A stretch of 16,454 nucleotides of DNA from Caldilineaceae bacterium (GCA_026645575.1 JAPKMW010000163.1:1-16454); one strand, 5' to 3'; counted from the stretch's first letter, positions 7,062 through 14,824 are shown. Numbers and translations are program-made. The notes: generated by a model from the sequence alone, not told the origin.

Positions 7062-8903
7062 CTACTGCGCCGGCTTTAAATTAATAAAGCTCAACATAAA
7101 GTCATGCTGCCACGAGTGGGGGAAGCCGTAGACATTGCCTTCCATGGGCCAATTGGTCCAGTAGGTGGTGTTCATCGGGTAGCGGATGATGAGCTGACCG
7201 ATGTAGATGTCGGGCATTTCGCTCACCCAAATGTCCATGGCCTGGGTGAAGAGTTCCATCGTCTGGGGATCATCGGCCTTCAGCGGCGCGATCTGCTCGA
7301 CCAGGGCGTCATAGTCGGCATTCTGCCAGCGCGAGGTCGCCCACCAGATGGGGGCCGGTTCACCGGTGGGGCGGAAGTATTGGCTGGTGTAGATCGAGAG
7401 CATAAAGAACGGGTCCATGCCCAAGACGCCGCTGGGGCCTTTGCAGCCCAACGACTCTTTCTGTTCACCAGTCTGCGTAGTGGTGCCTAAACCGGGGGAA
7501 GTGTCAAAGTTGGCATCAAAACCGGCGTCGCGCAGTTGTTGACTCAGTGGTGGGCCATAGGCTTTCAACCAATCGGGGACATAGATATTCATCGCAAAGG
7601 TCGCGCCGGACGCATCGGCCCAAAGACCATCGCCATTCTTCGTCCAACCATTCTTGGTCATTAGTTCATCGGTCTTGTCGCGGTGGGGCGCCGTGTCATA
7701 GCCATACTTTTCAAAGATCGGCTTGAGCGCATCGTCAAAGGGCTTGAACCACTCATAGGGGGTAAAGGCATGAAGGGCCGGCACACCGGCGCCTGCTTCG
7801 GCCAACGCCACTAACTGCTCACGATCCAGCGCATAGGAGATCGCCCAGCGAATCTCCTTGTTGTCATAGGGCGCCGCACTGGCATTCAGGTTCAGGTCAA
7901 TTGGACACCAGTCGAGATAGCCATAGGGTGGGTTTTGGCCAGTGAACATTTGAATCTTCGGATTTTGCGCTAAAACGCTCTTCAAAGTCGAGACCTGCAT
8001 AATCGGCCCCATGTCCAGTTGGCCCTGGATCATCAACTGCGCGGCCTGGGTTTCATCTTGCGGTGGCAAATAGATGATACGTTCGACATTAGGAAGGGGT
8101 TGGAAGCCCGCTTCCACGGCCCACCAATCATCGCGGCGGTCATAGATCTTCTGTTGTGGGGAAGCGGCCACCAGTTGGAACGGCCCACTGCCAACCGGCC
8201 ACCCCTTCTCTAGATCAAAATTGTTGAAGGTCAGCGGATCTTGATCCTTCCAAATGTGTTCCGGCACAACGAGTGGGCCGTGATTGGTGGTTAGCGTCGT
8301 GGCCCAGAAGGAGGGATTGGGCTTGCTCAGGACAAGCTTGACCGTCAGATCATCGACCTTGACCGCTTCTTGCAGAAATTCGGGCAGGTCAGCCAGATGC
8401 ACCATCGCCGCGGCATTGTCGCGATTCATGTTGAAGCTAAAGACCACGTCATCGGCATTCAACGCTTCGCCATCGCTCCACTTGATGCCATCGCGCAGTT
8501 TGATGGTGATCTCAGTGAAATCGGCGTTGTACTCCCAGCTTTCCGCTAGCCAGTTCTGATAACCGCCGGTGAGAACGTTGAACATGATCAGCGGTTCAAA
8601 TGATGCCGGTAGTGTTCCCACATGAAATGCATCGTTTGAGCCAGGAATAAACGGATTGTGATTGTCAAACTGAGCGTATTGGTTAGCCGGACCCGCCATG
8701 ACAATCAACGTCTTTTCACGCGCTACTTCCTTAATGGCCGGCGCTTCAGCGGCGGCAGGGGCGGCAGCCGCCTGGTCGCCACTGGCTGCCGGTTGCTCAC
8801 CGGTGGGTGCCGCCGCGGGCGCGGCACATGCACTCAGCATAATGGCGATGACGACCGCCAGGGTCAATAACCGCCAAACAAGCGAAACTTTCTCTCTCTT
8901 CAT
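7062..8903 (-). CDS. ABC transporter substrate-binding lipoprotein (SBP_bac_5, peptide/nickel/oligosaccharide type)
   Basis: Extracytoplasmic receptor of a Dpp/Opp-class importer, 613 residues. The N-terminus MKREKVSLVWRLLTLAVV leads to a lipobox LSAC, with lipidated Cys at 26, then an Ala/Pro-rich tether to about residue 60. The family 5 binding domain follows; its hallmark region reads AESWEYNADFTEITIKLRDG then IKWSDGEALNADDVVFSF. I placed the start at ATG 8903-8901 because AGGAGA (minus strand, 8915-8910) is 6 bases upstream and the signal peptide begins there; upstream in-frame codons have neither feature. It is the last gene of the operon, after permeases and ATPases on the same strand. 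A 243-bp gap with an inverted-repeat element separates it from the ATPase gene. The ligand cannot be told from sequence; in this family it may be peptides, nickel chelates or oligosaccharides. Confidence 0.93.
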   Translation of the reverse strand: MKREKVSLVWRLLTLAVVIAIMLSACAAPAAAPTGEQPAASGDQAAAAPAAAEAPAIKEVAREKTLIVMAGPANQYAQFDNHNPFIPGSNDAFHVGTLPASFEPLIMFNVLTGGYQNWLAESWEYNADFTEITIKLRDGIKWSDGEALNADDVVFSFNMNRDNAAAMVHLADLPEFLQEAVKVDDLTVKLVLSKPNPSFWATTLTTNHGPLVVPEHIWKDQDPLTFNNFDLEKGWPVGSGPFQLVAASPQQKIYDRRDDWWAVEAGFQPLPNVERIIYLPPQDETQAAQLMIQGQLDMGPIMQVSTLKSVLAQNPKIQMFTGQNPPYGYLDWCPIDLNLNASAAPYDNKEIRWAISYALDREQLVALAEAGAGVPALHAFTPYEWFKPFDDALKPIFEKYGYDTAPHRDKTDELMTKNGWTKNGDGLWADASGATFAMNIYVPDWLKAYGPPLSQQLRDAGFDANFDTSPGLGTTTQTGEQKESLGCKGPSGVLGMDPFFMLSIYTSQYFRPTGEPAPIWWATSRWQNADYDALVEQIAPLKADDPQTMELFTQAMDIWVSEMPDIYIGQLIIRYPMNTTYWTNWPMEGNVYGFPHSWQHDFMLSFINLKPAQ

Positions 8904-8966
8904 GTGATTTCTCCTGATGATGGTGAAACTGATGAAATAACGAAAATCGTAGGTGAGGACGGCCAC

Positions 8967-9121
8967 AACACTACAACGGATTTAGGAAGCAACGGATTAA
9001 TGACTGGTTTACCGGAATGTAGTGGACCAACAAGCAGGTATTGACAGAAACAAATCTGTTGTGCAGAACCATTCAGTCACGATGAAAACTATCAGTTGCT
9101 TCCTAAATCCGTTGTAGTGTT
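8967..9121. mobile_element. 155-bp MITE-like element with perfect 27-bp terminal inverted repeats
   Basis: Arms at 8967-8993 and 9095-9121 are perfect 27-bp inverted repeats enclosing about 101 bases with no gene. The centre holds a small hairpin (ACAGA/TCTGT near 9044-9059). It lies between the F-type ATPase gene and the substrate-binding gene. No obvious target-site duplication flanks it. Mobility is an inference from form; it could instead be a chromosomal repeat family or an RNA hairpin that sets transcript stability between the two genes. Confidence 0.6.
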
Positions 9122-9146
9122 CCTGACACCTACACCTATGATTAAC

Positions 9147-10112
9147 TCACTGATAGAGGTAACAGGCGGCAACCTGTCCCTCCCGAATCGGCCCCAACGC
9201 CGGCTCCCGTTCGCCGCAGCGGGGCATGACATGGGGGCAACGGTCGGCAAATTTACAACCATTGGTCGATACTGGTTTGCTTCCCTTGGCGACTTTAATC
9301 TCTGCCGCACCCCATTGGCGGTTAAGATCCGGCCAGGGGATGGAGTTGACCAGTAATTGGGTGTACGGATGTTTGGGATCTTTGATCACATGATCCACAT
9401 CGCCACTCTCGGCAATCGACCCTTTGTACAAGACCAAAATGTCGTTGCTGACATGGTAGGCGGTGGTGAGATCATGGGTAATGTAGAGAATTGAAATGCC
9501 CATCTCGCGATTTAACCGGCGCAAACTCTCCAAAATGGTTGCGCGTAGTGATGCATCGACCATTGACACCGGCTCATCAGCAATGATCAGTCGCGGTTTG
9601 GTCAGTAGCGCCCGCGCCACCATAATCCGCTGCCGTTGACCGCCGCTCAACTGGTGCGGATAGCGCCCCAGCGTCTCTTCCGGGCGCAAGCCAACGCCGG
9701 CCAATGCTTCCTCTTTTAGCGTTTGCGCGTGACTGGCGGATTTGGCTAACTTGAACTTCTCAATTGGCACATTGAGCACATGATCGACCGGGTAAAAGGG
9801 GTTATAGACCGAAAAGGGGTCTTGAAAAATCGCCTGCACCTCGCGCCGGAACTGCATCCGTTCGGCGCCGGTCAACTTGCGCATCTCTTTGCCCTGGTAG
9901 AGTACCTGACCGCTCGTCGGTGTCAAAAAGCCCAGTAGCATCAACCCCAGCGTCGATTTGCCGCTGCCACTCTCGCCGGCTATCGCCCGCACACTAGGGA
10001 CGCTCGTGTCAATGGTCATCGAGAAGTGGTCAAGCGCCACCGTCCGCTTTTTGCGAAACAGACCCCCGCCAAAGACTTTGGAAACATCCCGCAATTCCAG
10101 AAACGCCGTCAT
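9147..10112 (-). CDS. ABC transporter ATP-binding protein, DppF/OppF type
   Basis: Second nucleotide-binding subunit of the importer, 321 residues. Motifs in order: Walker A GESGSGKST (about 46-54), Q-loop AIFQDP, signature LSGGQRQR (about 154-161), Walker B RLIIADEP (about 173-180) and switch His in YITHD. The C-terminal oligopeptide-transporter extension includes HPYTQLL and a Cys cluster C-x5-C-x6-C-x17-C. The position after Walker B reads VSMVD where many relatives have TSALD. I chose ATG 10112-10110 because AAAGGA lies about 6 bases upstream and the domain begins directly (TAFLELRDVSKVFGG). The gene follows the D-type ATPase after a 138-bp gap with an inverted repeat. Confidence 0.94.
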   Translation of the reverse strand: MTAFLELRDVSKVFGGGLFRKKRTVALDHFSMTIDTSVPSVRAIAGESGSGKSTLGLMLLGFLTPTSGQVLYQGKEMRKLTGAERMQFRREVQAIFQDPFSVYNPFYPVDHVLNVPIEKFKLAKSASHAQTLKEEALAGVGLRPEETLGRYPHQLSGGQRQRIMVARALLTKPRLIIADEPVSMVDASLRATILESLRRLNREMGISILYITHDLTTAYHVSNDILVLYKGSIAESGDVDHVIKDPKHPYTQLLVNSIPWPDLNRQWGAAEIKVAKGSKPVSTNGCKFADRCPHVMPRCGEREPALGPIREGQVAACYLYQ

Positions 10113-10142
10113 GCGTAATCCTTTGATACTGGTGAAATTAAG

Positions 10143-10238
10143 GTTCGCAGAGAACACAGAGATTACACAGAGTTTCACAGAGAGGAGTACGCGTTATCCA
10201 TATAATTCTCTGTGCATCTCTGCGTCTCCTCTGCGAAC
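10143..10238. repeat. Imperfect 30-bp inverted repeat between the two ATPase genes
   Basis: Arms at 10143-10172 and 10208-10238 are near-complementary (GTTCGCAGAG ends, internal CACAGAG units, with single-base gaps). The CACAGAG unit recurs several times within each arm. This could fold into a long hairpin in the operon transcript, 30 bases upstream of the F-type ATPase start. Confidence 0.7.
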
Positions 10239-10250
10239 TCTGTGAACAAT

Positions 10251-11207
10251 TTAATATAAATGACACGCCACTGCCTGCCCGCCATCGTGTTGTTGGAGGG
10301 GTGGCGTCTTTTTGCTGCAAATGTCCATCACCTTGGGGCAGCGGGGGTGGAAGAGACAGCCCACTGGCGGGTTGAGCAGCGAAGGGGCAATGCCGGGAAT
10401 GCCTTGCAGTTCGCCCTTGCTTTCCAATTGGGGCAAGCTGCTGATGAGCAACTGGGTGTAGGGGTGCATCGGCTGGGTGAACAGGCCACGAATACTGCCC
10501 ATTTCGGCCACCTTGCCGGCGTACATCACCACCATGCGATCAACAAATTGCACCATCAACCCCATGTCATGACCGATCAAAATGACTGAGGCGCCTAGTT
10601 CCTCCTGCACCCGCTTGATCGTCTCCATCACCTGCCGCTGCACCACCACGTCGAGCGCACTGGTCGGCTCATCGGCGATGATTACCTTGGGGCGCAAGCT
10701 GATGGCAATGGCAATACAGACCCGCTGCTTCATGCCGCCGCTCAACTCGTGGGGGTACATCTGCGCCACCGCCGGTTCCAGATCGACCCATTCCAGCACC
10801 TGGCTAATACGCACGCCTAACTCTTTCGCGGTCAAGTTGAGACCGTGGGCGCGCAAGCCATCGGCGATCTGTTGGCGAATGCGCACTACCGGGTTGAGTG
10901 AGTTCATGGCGCCTTGGGGGATCATGCTGATCTGGCTCAGGCGTACCTGGCGCATGGCCTCTTCATCCAGCCGCGCCAGATCCGTGTCGCCCAATACCAT
11001 CTGGCCCCCTTCAATACGCCCCGGCGTCTTGATCATGCGCATCAACGCCAACGCCATCGTCGATTTGCCCGACCCCGACTCGCCCACCAGACCCAGTCGC
11101 GTCTTCGGCTCCAATGCAAAGCTCACACCATCGACTGCCTTCACGGGACCACGCGCTGTGTGGTAATAAACACGTAAATCGTTGACTCGTAGAACAGGAG
11201 TGGACAT
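10251..11207 (-). CDS. ABC transporter ATP-binding protein, DppD/OppD type
   Basis: First nucleotide-binding subunit of the importer, 318 residues. It has Walker A GESGSGKST, Q-loop SMIPQGAMNSLNP, signature LSGGMKQRV, Walker B VIIADEPTSALD and switch His in LIGHD. The C-terminal oligopeptide extension follows (HPYTQLLISSLP, then a C-x5-C-x6-C-x17-C cluster). In structurally studied DppD proteins this cluster binds a 4Fe-4S centre; that is family knowledge, not visible here. I chose ATG 11207-11205 because the conserved domain starts at once (STPVLRVNDLRVYY); in-frame codons further upstream run through the AT-rich repeat between genes. The Shine-Dalgarno is weak. It lies between permease C and the F-type ATPase on the same strand. 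Confidence 0.94.
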   Translation of the reverse strand: MSTPVLRVNDLRVYYHTARGPVKAVDGVSFALEPKTRLGLVGESGSGKSTMALALMRMIKTPGRIEGGQMVLGDTDLARLDEEAMRQVRLSQISMIPQGAMNSLNPVVRIRQQIADGLRAHGLNLTAKELGVRISQVLEWVDLEPAVAQMYPHELSGGMKQRVCIAIAISLRPKVIIADEPTSALDVVVQRQVMETIKRVQEELGASVILIGHDMGLMVQFVDRMVVMYAGKVAEMGSIRGLFTQPMHPYTQLLISSLPQLESKGELQGIPGIAPSLLNPPVGCLFHPRCPKVMDICSKKTPPLQQHDGGQAVACHLY

Positions 11208-11224
11208 AAGGTCTTTTACTTTTT

Positions 11225-11336
11225 GATATTGGGTATTAGATATATTGGATATTAGATATTGGGTATTAGATATTGAAGGGGTGAAAGTTGTGATCGTAAG
11301 CAAACATGCAATATTCAGTACCCAATATCTAATATC
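11225..11336. repeat. AT-rich direct and inverted repeats between permease C and ATPase D
   Basis: GATATTGGGTATTAGATAT occurs at 11225-11243 and again, 30 bases on, at 11255-11273. An 18-bp perfect inverted pair is formed by 11248-11265 and 11319-11336. The inverted pair begins one base beyond the permease C stop codon, so a hairpin could form just after that gene in the transcript. No terminator-like T-run follows on the transcribed strand. Confidence 0.75.
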
Positions 11337-11337
11337 T

Positions 11338-12183
11338 TTATACGGCCCGTCGCAACTTCGGATTGGCAATCTGATCCAGCCCTAGCGAGATCAGAAACAG
11401 CCCCATAAAGGTTAAAATAATAATCGCAATCGGCGGCCCCCACCACCACCAGAGACCGCGCAGGATCGAGGTGTAGTAGAGCGCCCAGTAGATGGTCATG
11501 CCCAGCGTCGGCTCATTTTGCGGCCCCAACCCCAGCGCTTCCAGACCGATGGTCGCCAGAATGGCCGAGCCGACGGCGCTAACAAAGCTGGCGGCGAGAT
11601 AGGGCAACAGGTTGGGGATTAACTCGCGCCAGATGATCTCCAGCCCGCTCATGCCAGAGAGGCGCGCCACCATGACAAACTGGCGTTCACGCAGAGTCAA
11701 GACCTGGGCGCGGATGGTGCGCGTCGGCCACATCCAGGCCAGCGACGCCACCACAAAGGCCATCATGTTGACGCTGACCGCGCCGCGGATCGTCGTGGCG
11801 ATGACCACCAGAAAGAGTAACCCCGGCACGGTGAGCAGCACATCCGCCGCCCCTTTGATCAAGGTATCCACCCAACCGCCAAAGTAGCCGGCCAGAAAGC
11901 CAAAGACAATCCCCAGCCCCAGCCCAATCGCGCCGGCTATCAAGCCAATGCGTAGCGTCAACGGCGTGCCCACCACAATCACCGGCAACAACTGCCGCCC
12001 AACCGCATCCGTACCCAACGGGTATTCCGCCGACGGCGGCTGTTCCGGCATGGCCGACCCCACCTTCGCGCCATCGGCATCAACAAGCTGCGACGCCACC
12101 GGCCCAAACAAGATCAAGATTGCCATCAAAACCAACCCGATGACCAGCAACGGGTGCCGCTGTAAAGTTGCCAGTATTTTCAT
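11338..12183 (-). CDS. ABC transporter permease, DppC/OppC type
   Basis: Inner-membrane channel subunit, 281 residues, normal length. The N-terminal helix (HPLLVIGLVLMAILILFGP) is followed by the family segment YPLGTDAVGRQLL, then several hydrophobic helices of the BPD_transp_1 fold. The cytoplasmic coupling loop that contacts the ATPases reads MVARLSGMSGLEIIWRELIP. It starts at ATG 12183-12181, just after the 8-bp tandem array in the gap behind permease B. The nearest tandem-unit AGGT is about 11 bases upstream, a poor but possible Shine-Dalgarno. Confidence 0.94.
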   Translation of the reverse strand: MKILATLQRHPLLVIGLVLMAILILFGPVASQLVDADGAKVGSAMPEQPPSAEYPLGTDAVGRQLLPVIVVGTPLTLRIGLIAGAIGLGLGIVFGFLAGYFGGWVDTLIKGAADVLLTVPGLLFLVVIATTIRGAVSVNMMAFVVASLAWMWPTRTIRAQVLTLRERQFVMVARLSGMSGLEIIWRELIPNLLPYLAASFVSAVGSAILATIGLEALGLGPQNEPTLGMTIYWALYYTSILRGLWWWWGPPIAIIILTFMGLFLISLGLDQIANPKLRRAV

Positions 12184-12190
12184 ACCATCT

Positions 12191-12310
12191 GTCTACCTGT
12201 CTACCTGCGTACCTGTCTACCTGCGTACCTGTCTACCTGTCTACCTGCGTACCTGCGTACCTGTCTACCTGTCTACCTGTCTACCTGTCTACCTGTTTCC
12301 CTATTTCCCT
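12191..12310. repeat. 8-bp tandem repeat array filling the gap between permeases B and C
   Basis: Thirteen uninterrupted octamers at 12191-12294: nine GTCTACCT and four GCGTACCT. Two decayed units (GTTTCCCT, ATTTCCCT) extend to 12310, just into the permease B stop codon at 12309-12311. On the transcribed strand the units read AGGTAGAC or AGGTACGC, so each carries an AGG. The array fills nearly all of the 125-bp gap. Unit number is likely to vary by replication slippage (inference), changing the spacing ahead of permease C. Confidence 0.92.
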
Positions 12311-13313
12311 ATCTACCCTGATAAGTAATGCGCGGGTCGAGCAGCGGGTAGATCAGATCCATCACCAACGTTGCCAACCCAATCGCCAGAATGAGCATCA
12401 TCACCACGCCGTAGATGACAAAGTAGTCAAAGGTGCGGATTGCCTGGTAGAGAACGGTGCCGACGCCGGGGTAGCCAAAGACCACCTCCACCAACACGGC
12501 GCCGGAGACGATGTAGCCCAGCGATAGGGCCAACGCCGTCACCTGAGGCAAGAGAGCATTGCGCAGGGCATAGCGTAGGAAGATTTCCCGCCCCTTTAGC
12601 CCCTTGGCCTCAGCAAAGGTGATGTAATCTTCGCCCAACCCGGAGATCATCATGCCGCGCATCCCAATCGCCCACGACCCCAGCGAGGCGAGGACAATGG
12701 AGAGCGCCGGCAACATCGAATGGTAGAGCGCATCTTTGAAAAAGGCAAAACTCCAATTCGGCATCGACCCCAACGTATAACCGCCACTAAGCGGAAAGAT
12801 CTTCCACGTAAAGGCCAGTAGATAAACCAGAATCAATGCCAGGGTGTAAAAGGGGATGGAAGAAAGCGTGAGCAGCGGCGCCACCAAAATTTGGAAAAAG
12901 GTGGGCGTGCGCGGCCAGGCGATGAGCGCGCCCACCAACGTCCCCAGCCCGAAGGCGATCAAGGTAGTCAACAGCAACAGCGAAATCGTCCAAGGCAGGG
13001 CGCGCATGATAATGTCAATCACCTGGCTGGGAAAGTTCGCCAGCGAGACGCCAAAGTCCAGCCGCGCCATATCCCAGATGTAGTTGAGATATTGTTTCCA
13101 GAGTGGCTGGTTCAACCCGAATTTCTCTTCATAGGTCTTCACCACCCGTTCCATATCGATCTTGCCGGCGCCGCCAAAGCTGACCGCCTGTAACAACTTT
13201 TCCCGGATCGGGTTGACCGGCGCCAGCCGCGGCATGACAAAGTTTACCGTCGCCGCCAACCAGATGATGATCAAAAAGACGCCAATGCGTTTGAGGATAT
13301 AGCCAAGATTCAT
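12309..13313 (-). CDS. ABC transporter permease, DppB/OppB type
   Basis: Inner-membrane channel subunit and first gene of the importer operon, 334 residues. The start MNLGYILKRIGVFLIIIWLA and the following FVMPRLAPVNPI match the DppB pattern of a first helix ahead of a periplasmic segment. The coupling loop is ITFAEAKGLKGREIFLRYAL, then RNALLPQ. I placed the start at ATG 13313-13311; codons further upstream in frame would include the promoter at 13363-13391. The Shine-Dalgarno is poor (AGGCG a few bases upstream). Confidence 0.93.
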   Translation of the reverse strand: MNLGYILKRIGVFLIIIWLAATVNFVMPRLAPVNPIREKLLQAVSFGGAGKIDMERVVKTYEEKFGLNQPLWKQYLNYIWDMARLDFGVSLANFPSQVIDIIMRALPWTISLLLLTTLIAFGLGTLVGALIAWPRTPTFFQILVAPLLTLSSIPFYTLALILVYLLAFTWKIFPLSGGYTLGSMPNWSFAFFKDALYHSMLPALSIVLASLGSWAIGMRGMMISGLGEDYITFAEAKGLKGREIFLRYALRNALLPQVTALALSLGYIVSGAVLVEVVFGYPGVGTVLYQAIRTFDYFVIYGVVMMLILAIGLATLVMDLIYPLLDPRITYQGR

Positions 13314-13362
13314 AATCGCCTGTGGATGGGATCTGTATGGGAGATGATCGTTGCCTGCGCTG

Positions 13363-13391
13363 ATTATACACCATCTTGTTTGGATGCACAA
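13363..13391 (-). promoter_or_regulatory. Sigma-70-like promoter of the transporter operon
   Basis: Reading the minus strand, TTGTGC (13391-13386) and a perfect TATAAT (13368-13363) are separated by exactly 17 bp. Transcription would start near 13356, about 43 bases before the permease B start codon. The -35 box matches the consensus at three of six positions. Confidence 0.7.
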
Positions 13392-13685
13392 CCGCAAAAT
13401 AAACGGACATTACGTGCTGTCTGTTGGGCAATCCTGATAATCAGTAGGCGGCAGTCCTAAGTCCAGAGTCCTAGTCAGCCTCGATGGTATTGCGATCTAC
13501 TAATAATGAATATAACCCTTGCTGCTTGAGCAAAAAGTGAACAGAAAATGATCTGGTCAACTCACCCGCTGCCCGGCTACACTAGAACGCAGGGGGTGGA
13601 GCTGCTACCTGCACAACTCTACTCTCTTCTCTGGTTTTCAAGGTCAAGCGATACACAACCCAGTTGAACAGAAAGTAGAGGACTT
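13392..13685. other. Divergent intergenic region between the transporter operon and the propeller gene
   Basis: No gene is visible. AGTCCTA occurs twice, 14 bases apart (13453-13459 and 13467-13473), within a short AGTCC-rich tract. AGAGGA at 13677-13682 is the Shine-Dalgarno for the gene starting at 13686, slightly close to its ATG. I could not identify a convincing promoter for that gene. Confidence 0.4.
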
Positions 13686-14747
13686 ATGAAGCGGCTAGCC
13701 TATTTGATTCCGATCCTGCTCCTTAGCCTGTTGCCATTGCCCAGCGTCTTCTCGGTTTATGGCGCAACGTCCCAAGCGGCGCCCGTGCTTTATCTGCCCA
13801 TCATCCAAAAAGAGCGGCTTGATCTCAATGCCGCGGTCAGCGCCATTGAGCCGGCCGCCATAGGCAGTGCAACCACCTTTCACACTCCGCTGGACGCCAC
13901 CCCCGATCCCGATGGCAACCAGATCTATTTCACGGCCATGAGTTCACGGGGCGCCGGCGTCTTCCGTGTCCCAGCCACGGGTGGAACCGTTGTCACCCTC
14001 ACGGTGGGCCTCCCCTTAACCACGCCGGTGGGCATTGCCATCAGCACGGACGGTCAGACGCTTTACCTGGCCGACACCCAGGCCCGCATCACTGGCACGG
14101 CTACGATGACCATGACCGGCGCCCTCTTCAGCCTGCCCAGCAGCGGCGGCGCACCCATTCCCATCCCCGGCACCGCCCACACGGCGCCCCGCGGCCTCAC
14201 CGTGGTCAAGGAGAACAATGTCGATGTCATTTACTTTACCGGCCTCGATCCTGCTGACGGTCAACCGGCGGTTATGAAGCTTCCCGCAACTGGTGGCGTC
14301 CTAACAATTGAGGAAAAAGGTGAGGGGATGGTCGAACCGGTGGGCATTGCCGTTAGCAAAACCGGCGCCATCTATATTGCCGATCAGGCCGCGTCCGGCA
14401 ATGGTCTTGGCACGCTCTTCCGCTTCAAACCCCACACCGATCAGGGGCGGAACAGCCATTCCGAACGGCTGGTTGACTTTGTCCGCATGGGCGCCCCCGC
14501 CGGCCTCACCTTGACGCTGGACGAGTCGCTGGTGCTGGTCTCCTCGTTGGATACCCTGGGGCGCACATCCCAAGTGCTGGTGGTGAACACCACCACACAG
14601 GCACAAGGCATTGTCAACAAAGTGATTAGCGTCAACCGCACCTCTGGCGGCCTGCATCGGGCGCACAACACCAACGTCATGGCCTGGGCCGATGTGGCGA
14701 CCGGCGGTGACGGCCGCGGCACAATCTATCGCGTCCGCCTGCCCTAA
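13686..14747 (+). CDS. Secreted beta-propeller-like protein of unknown function
   Basis: Predicted exported protein of 353 residues. A Sec signal peptide spans about residues 1-27 (KR, then a long Leu/Pro-rich core, with a likely cut near VYGA); there is no lipobox. A short YLPIIQK segment follows; I associate this with exported Chloroflexota proteins (inference). The body contains at least four similar strands-and-turn units, such as DPDGNQIYFT...GVFRVPATGG, STDGQTLYLAD...GALFSLPSSGG, VIYFTG...VMKLPATGG and KTGAIYIAD...GTLFRFKP. This pattern fits an NHL/SMP-30-like propeller. I see no convincing catalytic residues. It stands alone, divergent from the transporter operon and ending in a strong hairpin. 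Its role could be binding or sensing outside the cell; I do not recognise a specific family. Confidence 0.8.
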   Translation: MKRLAYLIPILLLSLLPLPSVFSVYGATSQAAPVLYLPIIQKERLDLNAAVSAIEPAAIGSATTFHTPLDATPDPDGNQIYFTAMSSRGAGVFRVPATGGTVVTLTVGLPLTTPVGIAISTDGQTLYLADTQARITGTATMTMTGALFSLPSSGGAPIPIPGTAHTAPRGLTVVKENNVDVIYFTGLDPADGQPAVMKLPATGGVLTIEEKGEGMVEPVGIAVSKTGAIYIADQAASGNGLGTLFRFKPHTDQGRNSHSERLVDFVRMGAPAGLTLTLDESLVLVSSLDTLGRTSQVLVVNTTTQAQGIVNKVISVNRTSGGLHRAHNTNVMAWADVATGGDGRGTIYRVRLP

Positions 14748-14771
14748 CCCCAGCGCCATTGCCAACCTACA

Positions 14772-14817
14772 CAAACAGAGAGGGCCGCCGTTACATCACG
14801 GCAGCCCTCTCTGTTTG
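14772..14817. terminator. Strong terminator-like hairpin between the propeller gene and the CRISPR array
   Basis: A 14-bp perfect outer stem (14772-14785 and 14804-14817), one C-A mismatch, then a 5-bp inner stem (GCCGT/ACGGC) around a 6-base loop. The outer arms are CAAACAGAG and CTCTGTTTG, giving only a short T-run in either direction. It lies 24 bases after the propeller stop and 7 bases before the terminal CRISPR repeat, so it could end transcripts from both sides. Confidence 0.75.
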
Positions 14818-14824
14818 CACAATC

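Noticed and set aside
9041..9064. TTGACA near 9041 inside the 155-bp element as a plus-strand promoter.
   Set aside because: No -10-like hexamer lies at 16-18 bp spacing, and no plus-strand gene follows.
10582..11166. A 194-codon plus-strand frame opposite the D-type ATPase.
   Set aside because: It is the complement of the Walker and signature motif coding region; its Ser/Arg-rich translation has no domain character.
11948..12527. Plus-strand frames encoding Thr-Cys-Val/Leu-Pro-Val-Tyr-Leu repeats.
   Set aside because: The repeated peptide is a translation of the 8-bp tandem array, and the frames run antisense into both permease genes.
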